This document shows, piece after piece, positions 4,475 through 9,083 of a stretch of DNA of 9,083 nucleotides. Origin of the DNA: Thermococcus sp. (GTDB lineage: Archaea; Methanobacteriota_B; Thermococci; Thermococcales; Thermococcaceae); contig JALTCK010000037.1 of NCBI GenBank assembly GCA_027074805.1, positions 1 to 9,083 on the forward strand, written 5' to 3'. Position numbers and translations under genes: made by a program. The notes under the pieces were generated by a model. The model made no database searches, had not been told where the DNA came from, and worked only from the letters and a program-made list of their open reading frames with translations. Each line of letters starts with the position of its first letter. Within the stretch, counting starts at the first letter, position 1.

Positions 4475-5743
4475 ATGATTGAACGAGCAACCTGGGTAGA
4501 GGTAATCTCGGACTATCTAGAGCTAAGGGTGGAATACACCAGGCGAGAGATCGAGGTCAAGCTCCCTAAGAGCCGTGCCCTGGCCATTGTTGGGCCCAGA
4601 AGAGCCGGAAAAACGTTCTTCCTCTTTCAGCTATGGGACAAACTCGATCCGGAGCGGAGAAGGAGCCTCTATATAAACTTCGAGGATCCACGCCTCGTTG
4701 GGGCAACCGCTGAGGACTTAATGGAGATGCTGAGAAGTTATTATTCCCTTACATCCGTCCCCAAAGGTGAGAAACTCCTTTTTCTGCTTGATGAAGTCCA
4801 GGTGGTTGACGGCTGGGAGCGTTTCGTCAGGTACGTCCTCGACATGGGGCATAGGGTAATTCTGACGGGTTCCTCATCAAGGCTTCTCTCAAAGGAGATA
4901 GCGACCGTCCTGAGGGGAAGGGCTATAACCATGAACCTCTACCCTTTCTCGCTCTCTGAGGTTCTGAGGGTCAGGGGGCTTGAAAAAGTCCTCCCTGGCC
5001 TTGAGGCAAGGGGAAAGCTCCTGGGAGTCATTAGGGAGTGCCTCGAATGGGGCTCCTATCCCGAGGTGGTCTTCCAGCCGGAGCTCAGGCGCGAGATTCT
5101 GAGGGAGATACTTGACGTCACTATTTACCGCGACATCGTTGAGAGGTGGCGCGTTGACAACCTCAAAGCGCTGAGATTCCTCTTCAAGCTCCTGGCCTCG
5201 TCAAGCCACACCTCGGTAACCAAGCTACACTCCACGATGAAAAGTTTGGGCATAGCGGTCGGAAAGCCAACACTGGCCAATTACGTAGAATACCTGAACG
5301 ACGCCTTAGTGTTGTTCCCGCTCAGGGCCCACGTGAAGTCCGAAAAGAAGAAAGAGCTCCTCGGCTTCAAGCCATACTTCGTTGACAACGGTCTTCTCAA
5401 GGTTCTCGGAGTTAGCGACCGCGGGAGACTCCTGGAGAACCTCGTATTCACTGAGCTCCTCAAACGCGGCCTCACGCCAAATGAGGACTTCTTCTTCTAC
5501 ATAACCGGAAGTGGCAGAGAGGTTGACTTCATAATTCCGGGAGAAGAGCTGATACAGGTCTCGTGGAGGCTCCATCCAGAGAACAGGGAGAGGGAGCTGT
5601 CGGCGCTTATTGAAGCCGCCTCTGAAACGGGGATCGGAGAGCTAACGGTGGTCACGTGGGAGAAGGTGAAGGATAAAAAGATCAAGCTCGGGGGGCGCGT
5701 TGTTGGGCTCCTGCCTGTGGAAGAATGGATAAAGAAGGGGTAG
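4475..5743 (+). CDS. AAA-family ATPase with DUF4143-like nuclease-fold C-terminus
   Basis: A 422-residue member of the archaeal/bacterial AAA-DUF4143 family, common and often multi-copy in Thermococcales; no cellular role is established. The N-terminal ATPase shows Walker A GPRRAGKT (40-47), Walker B LLFLLDEVQ (101-109), a sensor-1-like LTGSSS (130-135) and the family's LRGRA (146-150). A middle helical region has ECLEWGSYPEV and a winged-helix-like segment around residues 225-275. The C-terminal domain has LLENLVFTELLKR (E321), then GREVDF (D351) and LIQVSW, the usual PD-(D/E)XK-like arrangement in which the Lys of the expected EVK is absent, so nuclease activity is doubtful. It seems leaderless from its own promoter. 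Its stop codon directly abuts the convergent tldE stop. It is GC-rich like the core genes. Confidence 0.88.
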   Translation: MIERATWVEVISDYLELRVEYTRREIEVKLPKSRALAIVGPRRAGKTFFLFQLWDKLDPERRRSLYINFEDPRLVGATAEDLMEMLRSYYSLTSVPKGEKLLFLLDEVQVVDGWERFVRYVLDMGHRVILTGSSSRLLSKEIATVLRGRAITMNLYPFSLSEVLRVRGLEKVLPGLEARGKLLGVIRECLEWGSYPEVVFQPELRREILREILDVTIYRDIVERWRVDNLKALRFLFKLLASSSHTSVTKLHSTMKSLGIAVGKPTLANYVEYLNDALVLFPLRAHVKSEKKKELLGFKPYFVDNGLLKVLGVSDRGRLLENLVFTELLKRGLTPNEDFFFYITGSGREVDFIIPGEELIQVSWRLHPENRERELSALIEAASETGIGELTVVTWEKVKDKKIKLGGRVVGLLPVEEWIKKG

Positions 5744-7069
5744 TCACTTCCCCGCTATCTTCACGTTCTCGAACTTTATGTGTGGCGTTATCATCGTGTT
5801 CATGAACGGCATTACGGTCTGCTCCTTCGTTACCTCGCTCGCCTGCCTCAGGAGTTCGTAGACGTTACCGGCTATCAGGAACACGCTCGCGCCCTTGACC
5901 TCGCCGTCCTCGATGAGGAAGGCCGGGTTAGCGGTCACGGCGAAGTTTCCGTTGTCGGGGTTGCTGGAGTGCGCACCCTGGAAGCCATCAACGAAGTAAC
6001 CGTGTTCGATATCCGCTATGATATCGTCGAGAGAGCGCCTGCCGTTCTCGATGACGACGCTGTGGAAGCCGATGTTTATGCCTCCGCTTCTCAGGTCTCT
6101 CATTCCATTGCCGGTGCTCTCGGTCCCGTAAACCTTCGCCCAGTAGTTGTCCCAGACGAAGCCCTTGAAAGTTCCGTTCTCGATGAGGACGTTCTTCCTC
6201 GTTGGAACGCCCTCCCCGTCGGCTATGGCCGGCTCAAGGGAGAGCGGGTGGAAGGGGTCGTCGTAGACCGTGAGGACTTCGCTCGCTATGCTCTCGCCGA
6301 CCTTTCCGGCTAGCGGTGTCGTCTCCTTAACGAGTCTCTCACCGCTGAAGGCAGGGAGCAGTGCAAAGCTGAAGAGACCCGCTATTGCCCACGGCCCGAG
6401 GATTATCGGGACTTCCTCGTTCCTACTCTTCTCCACGCTGTAGGCCCACTTGACCTTCTGGACGGCCCTCTCGACGACTCCCTCAACGTCGAGGTTAAGG
6501 TCCCTCCTGGCGTCGAAGTCGAAGATGCCCGGCGTAACAACATCGCCTTTCCTGCCGACGAGCTCGAGGAAGAAGAACGCTGCTCCGCCTTCCTGGAAGA
6601 CGTCAATCCCGTGGGAGTTGACGACATGCCTCTCCTCCCAGCTGACGCCACCTTCTCCGCCGGCAACTACCGCGTTGGGGTCCTTCTCGCGAGCGAGCCT
6701 TATACCGTGAACGAGCTTCTCGACGAGAACGTCAGGCGATGCCTCCTTGAGCTCGTAGTTTGGCTTTGAAGCTTCGCGGTATTTTCCAGGCTCCGGGAGG
6801 GAGACCCACTTCTCGTCCGGGGAGTTGAGCCTGGCCATCTTTGCCGCCTGCTCTATCGCCTCTTTAATCCTCTCGGGCTCGTCGCTGTCAACTATCGCCA
6901 AACCGAGGCGCTTGTCCTTTATTCCGCGGATTATCGTTATCGCCCCGCTCCTCGTCGAGGCCATCGAAATCTCGTTCAGCTCGACGTTGGTGGAAACGTC
7001 CCTTGAGCGGTAAACGGCTATCTCAAGCTCGTCGAAAAGCTTCTCGCCGAAACGTAGGAGGTTCTCCAT
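5744..7069 (-). CDS. tldE: TldE/PmbA family subunit of the TldD-TldE zinc protease
   Basis: The non-catalytic partner of TldD; in Escherichia coli the two form a protease that digests unfolded peptides and matures microcin B17, while the archaeal substrate is unknown. The 441-residue protein has the typical N-terminal half with ITIIRGIKDKRLGLAI and the C-terminal beta-rich domain. Where TldD has its HExxxH helix this protein reads GPWAIAGLFSFALLPAFSG (226-244), without metal ligands, as expected for TldE. It ends with the family's ADIEHGYFVDGFQG, VTANPAFLIEDGEV and MPFMNTMITPHIKFENV. I chose the ATG at 7069 over upstream GTGs at 7078 and 7075, because those lie inside the Shine-Dalgarno GAGGTGGTGA (7081-7072). 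The gene starts 10 nt after the tldD stop, so the two are co-transcribed and probably translationally coupled. Confidence 0.93.
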   Translation of the reverse strand: MENLLRFGEKLFDELEIAVYRSRDVSTNVELNEISMASTRSGAITIIRGIKDKRLGLAIVDSDEPERIKEAIEQAAKMARLNSPDEKWVSLPEPGKYREASKPNYELKEASPDVLVEKLVHGIRLAREKDPNAVVAGGEGGVSWEERHVVNSHGIDVFQEGGAAFFFLELVGRKGDVVTPGIFDFDARRDLNLDVEGVVERAVQKVKWAYSVEKSRNEEVPIILGPWAIAGLFSFALLPAFSGERLVKETTPLAGKVGESIASEVLTVYDDPFHPLSLEPAIADGEGVPTRKNVLIENGTFKGFVWDNYWAKVYGTESTGNGMRDLRSGGINIGFHSVVIENGRRSLDDIIADIEHGYFVDGFQGAHSSNPDNGNFAVTANPAFLIEDGEVKGASVFLIAGNVYELLRQASEVTKEQTVMPFMNTMITPHIKFENVKIAGK

Positions 7070-7071
7070 CT

Positions 7072-7081
7072 TCACCACCTC
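7072..7081 (-). promoter_or_regulatory. Ribosome-binding site of tldE overlapping the tldD stop codon
   Basis: GAGGTGGTGA on the minus strand overlaps the last two bases of the tldD TGA (7082-7080) and precedes the ATG at 7069. It decides the tldE start and supports coupling of the two genes. Confidence 0.7.
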
Positions 7082-8447
7082 ACCCTATGAGTATTCCTCC
7101 GTTGAACTTCATGTGCGGACCGCCGGAGCTTACGAAGGCCGTCTGTCCCTTTCCACAGAAGCCGACCTCGAGGCCGAAGTCCTTTCCAACGGCACTTATC
7201 TTCTTAAGGGCCTCAATTGCAACGCCGGTAATGGAGGTGTCTCTTATCGGCTCCGCTATCTCGCCGTTTCTAATCACATAACCCTCCTGTATTCCGACCT
7301 GGAACGCTGAGTTGAGCTGGGCTTGGCCGCCGCGGAAGTCGACGACGTAGTAGCCGAACTTGATGTCCTCGATGAGCTCCTCGAAGGAATGATCGCCGGG
7401 CTCGAAGACCGTGTTCCTCATCCTGATTATCGGAGGGTAGCGGTAACTTTCAGCTCTGGCGTGGCCGTTCGGCTCCATGCCCCACTTCGCCGCGTACTCG
7501 CGGTTGAGCATTATTTCCTTGAGGATACCGTTCTCGATTATGTGGATGTCCTTGACCGGAACACCCTCGTCATCATAGCGGTCGTTTCCAAAGCCGCCGT
7601 CAACGTAGCGCTCGCTCATGGTTACGTACTCTGGGGCTATCTGCTTCCCTATGAGGTCCTTGAAGGGGGAGTTTATCGTTAGGTCAGCCTCGGCGAGGTG
7701 ACCGAGTGCCTCGTGGGCTATGATTCCAACGACTATTGGGCCGGCAACAATCGGCCACTCACCGCGCTTCGGGGCAACACCTTTAAGCTGGCTGTGCATC
7801 TTCCGGAGAACCCTCTCCGTCACTTTCTCGTTGGGCTCCCTCTCCGTCATAAGCTCCCAGCCGTAGTCAACGGCACCAATGCTGTCCCGCGCCATGGCCA
7901 GTTTTCCATCGCCCTTTCCGGTGACATAGGTTCCCTGGTAGAGGTAGTTGTAGTCCCACTCTATCCTCGTCCCCTCGTTGGTGAGGAGGAGCTTTTTGCC
8001 CCCGCCGTCCTCGTAGCGTATCTGGACGCTCTTAACGGCCTCGTCCTCCTTGAGGAGCCTCTCAAGCTCCCTGAGGTGGTCCACCTTCTCCTCGATGTCA
8101 ACTTCCCTCGGCTTAACGCGCATCTTGCTCTCAACGAAGTCCTCGACGGGCTTTATCTCAGCCAGCTCTATCTTCTCCTTCTTCGTCTGGGCTGCCGCCC
8201 TGGCCAGTTTGTAGGCTTCCTCAATCTTCTTCTCGAGGTTTGAAAGGTCGCTCGTTGAGGCAAAGCCCCAGGCACCGTTGGCCAAAACCCTTATCGCGAC
8301 TCCTCTGTGGAGCTTCCCTGTAAAGCTCGTGAAGACGCCGTCCTTGAGGCCGAGCGTTGTCTTCTTCAGGTCCTCATAGCGGAGTTCTATGTAGTCCGCC
8401 TTCAGGTTCTCATCGGCCCACCGAAGGGCCCTCTCAAGTGCTTCCAT
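7080..8447 (-). CDS. tldD: TldD family zinc metalloprotease, catalytic subunit
   Basis: The catalytic half of the TldD-TldE protease. About 455 residues, close to the usual length. The active-site helix IIAHEALGHLAEADL carries HExxxH (H245, E246, H250), and the likely third zinc ligand is the Cys of EVGFCGKGQ (C431), the position of C454 in E. coli TldD. Other family segments are RGVAIRVLANGAWGFAST near the N-terminus, YVDGGFGNDRYDDEGVP, and SSGGPHMKFNGGILIG at the C-terminus. Possible starts are GTG 8456, ATG 8453 and ATG 8447; I chose 8447 because GGTGAT (8457-8452) lies 4 nt upstream as a Shine-Dalgarno. A TATA box near 8491-8500 predicts a leader of about 20 nt. It is the first gene of the tldD-tldE operon and transcribed away from the secreted-protein gene to its right. 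Confidence 0.94.
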   Translation of the reverse strand: MEALERALRWADENLKADYIELRYEDLKKTTLGLKDGVFTSFTGKLHRGVAIRVLANGAWGFASTSDLSNLEKKIEEAYKLARAAAQTKKEKIELAEIKPVEDFVESKMRVKPREVDIEEKVDHLRELERLLKEDEAVKSVQIRYEDGGGKKLLLTNEGTRIEWDYNYLYQGTYVTGKGDGKLAMARDSIGAVDYGWELMTEREPNEKVTERVLRKMHSQLKGVAPKRGEWPIVAGPIVVGIIAHEALGHLAEADLTINSPFKDLIGKQIAPEYVTMSERYVDGGFGNDRYDDEGVPVKDIHIIENGILKEIMLNREYAAKWGMEPNGHARAESYRYPPIIRMRNTVFEPGDHSFEELIEDIKFGYYVVDFRGGQAQLNSAFQVGIQEGYVIRNGEIAEPIRDTSITGVAIEALKKISAVGKDFGLEVGFCGKGQTAFVSSGGPHMKFNGGILIG

Positions 8448-8490
8448 GGCCATCACCGTTTACGTTTGTTCGTTGATGAATCGTCGGCCG

Positions 8491-8507
8491 GGTATAAAAG
8501 TCTTTTG
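8491..8507 (-). promoter_or_regulatory. BRE and TATA promoter of the tldD-tldE operon
   Basis: Minus-strand CAAAAGA followed by CTTTTATACC (8500-8491). Transcription is expected about 25 bp downstream near 8470, leaving a short leader that includes GGTGAT before the ATG at 8447. Confidence 0.7.
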
Positions 8508-8592
8508 AGTGCTTCGATGGGAGTCGAAATGAGAAAACCCAGATGTTACATACTTTAGTAGTCAAGAGGTTAAAACCGACCAATCTCTTCAT
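8508..8592. other. Divergent intergenic stretch between two promoters
   Basis: No gene recognised. It separates the minus-strand tldD promoter from the plus-strand promoter of the secreted-protein gene and is more AT-rich than tldD. Confidence 0.4.
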
Positions 8593-8606
8593 CTTTCAAG
8601 TGAAAG
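8593..8606. promoter_or_regulatory. Perfect inverted repeat CTTTCA-AG-TGAAAG over the BRE, possible operator
   Basis: The 6-bp arms are exact complements with a 2-base centre. The right arm overlaps the BRE position just before the TATA box at 8609, where a bound dimer would block TFB/TBP. It does not match the Thermococcales motifs I know for TGR (TATCAC-N5-GTGATA) or SurR (GTT-N3-AAC). Confidence 0.45.
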
Positions 8607-8615
8607 TGTTATATA
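8602..8615 (+). promoter_or_regulatory. BRE and TATA promoter of the secreted-protein gene
   Basis: GAAAGTG (8602-8608) then TTATATA (8609-8615). A start about 26 bp downstream of the TATA centre falls near 8638, almost on the ATG at 8636. Confidence 0.55.
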
Positions 8616-8651
8616 CTATGAACAGAGACGCTATAATGCAAAAACTCCGTT

Positions 8652-8659
8652 GGGGGGGG
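8652..8659 (+). repeat. Run of eight guanines at the 5' end of the secreted-protein gene
   Basis: G8 lies 3 bases upstream of the ATG at 8663. If translation starts at 8636 or 8618, which are in the same frame, the run is coding (Trp-Gly-Gly) and a one-base slip would break the frame. If translation starts at 8663, it sits in the ribosome-binding position. Confidence 0.7.
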
Positions 8660-8662
8660 TCG

Positions 8663-9083
8663 ATGAGGAGGTGTGCACTACTGGCCATATTTGTGGTTTT
8701 GCTGTTGGTTGAGGCCTATAGCCTGGTGAGTGCTACCGGCGTTGCTATGGAGAATGCAACCCAAATTAGGTCAACAAATATTCTACCTTGGTTGAACTCT
8801 GGAAAGGGCATTAATAGTCCTTCCATCAGTGCAGTGACACCCGGTTACGGTGGAAGCAATAGCGTGCTCGCAGTGATAACTTTCGTCCCGGGCCCATCTG
8901 TTGATTACGACTATACCTCCTATGTCACGCAAATACTCTCCCGACATGGATATCCAGTTTTTGCATGGAATGCGTGGTCAAAAGGGCACGATCAGAAATG
9001 CCTTTCAAACATTGGCAAATGCATGGCAGAGTACTACAGCGTTTCTCACGATGCCAAAATTAAGGTGTGGTATTACTATGGGC
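8663..9083 (+). CDS. Secreted or surface protein of unknown function, 5' part
   Basis: I do not recognise this protein. The 140 visible residues run open to the window edge. It has a clear signal peptide: MRRC, then the hydrophobic core ALLAIFVVLLLV, and likely cleavage after VSA (residues 22-24). The mature part starts with a Ser/Asn/Gly-rich linker (about 30-66) with a possible N-glycosylation sequon NAT (31-33), then a folded-looking segment beginning SVLAVITFVPGP (67-78). Two Cys in KCLSNIGKC (113 and 120) could form a disulfide, and Trp/Tyr are frequent (AWNAWSKG, VWYYYG). In-frame ATGs at 8636 and 8618 are alternatives; 8618 precedes the expected transcription start, and 8636 would make a leaderless mRNA with nine extra residues (MQKLRWGGS). 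It has a separate promoter, divergent from tldD, and is less GC-rich than tldD. Confidence 0.7.
   Translation, partial: MRRCALLAIFVVLLLVEAYSLVSATGVAMENATQIRSTNILPWLNSGKGINSPSISAVTPGYGGSNSVLAVITFVPGPSVDYDYTSYVTQILSRHGYPVFAWNAWSKGHDQKCLSNIGKCMAEYYSVSHDAKIKVWYYYG

Noticed and set aside
5780..8558. Several plus-strand open frames (for example 5780-6313 and 7698-8243)
   Set aside because: Shadows of tldE and tldD, which carry clear family motifs on the minus strand.
8667..8674. AGGAGGTG as a Shine-Dalgarno for a start downstream of 8663
   Set aside because: No start codon in the secreted-protein frame lies at a suitable distance; it encodes Arg-Arg-Cys in the signal-peptide N-region.

Overview
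The window looks like a chromosomal segment of a hyperthermophilic archaeon of the order Thermococcales, most likely Thermococcus. The evidence is an archaeal Trm10, an archaeal Trm5b-type enzyme, a CCA-encoding tRNA-Glu gene, promoters with a purine-rich BRE followed by an 8-bp TATA box, GAGGTG/GGTGAT ribosome-binding sites and several apparently leaderless starts. The core genes are GC-rich (a hand count of 3601-3660 gives 39 of 60 bases G or C), while one block near the middle is clearly AT-rich (1501-1560 gives 21 of 60).

Layout. 1-730 (minus): 5' part of trm10 (position-9 tRNA methyltransferase), cut by the window edge. 731-1126: non-coding, with imperfect ~30-bp repeats, a GTTT(G/C)ATCAAA motif and two hairpins. 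1127-1204 (minus): tRNA-Glu(UUC) with its own promoter. 1392-2923 (plus): a compact two-gene AT-rich cassette, made of an unrecognised 359-residue soluble protein and a 147-residue protein with four membrane segments. 2980-3326 (minus): relict coding sequence with a frameshift and an in-frame stop, possibly the end of a PIN-domain toxin. 3422-4414 (plus): trm5b-type tRNA m1G37 methyltransferase. 4475-5743 (plus): AAA ATPase with a DUF4143-like nuclease-fold C-terminus. 5744-8447 (minus): tldD-tldE metalloprotease operon, whose last stop codon directly abuts the ATPase stop codon. 8593-9083 (plus): a promoter overlapped by a perfect inverted repeat, a run of eight Gs, and the start of a secreted protein of unknown function that leaves the window.

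How the parts relate. Three loci serve tRNA: trm10, tRNA-Glu and trm5b. The AT-rich cassette plus the relict sits between the tRNA gene and trm5b like an accessory insertion beside a tRNA; I could not find a duplicated tRNA end that would prove integration. The cassette is the best candidate here for an undescribed system: a soluble protein with a basic patch, tightly linked to a small four-helix membrane protein, in foreign-looking DNA next to what may be a dead toxin gene. That layout resembles two-gene defence modules, but the link is inference. TldD and TldE should form one heteromeric zinc protease.
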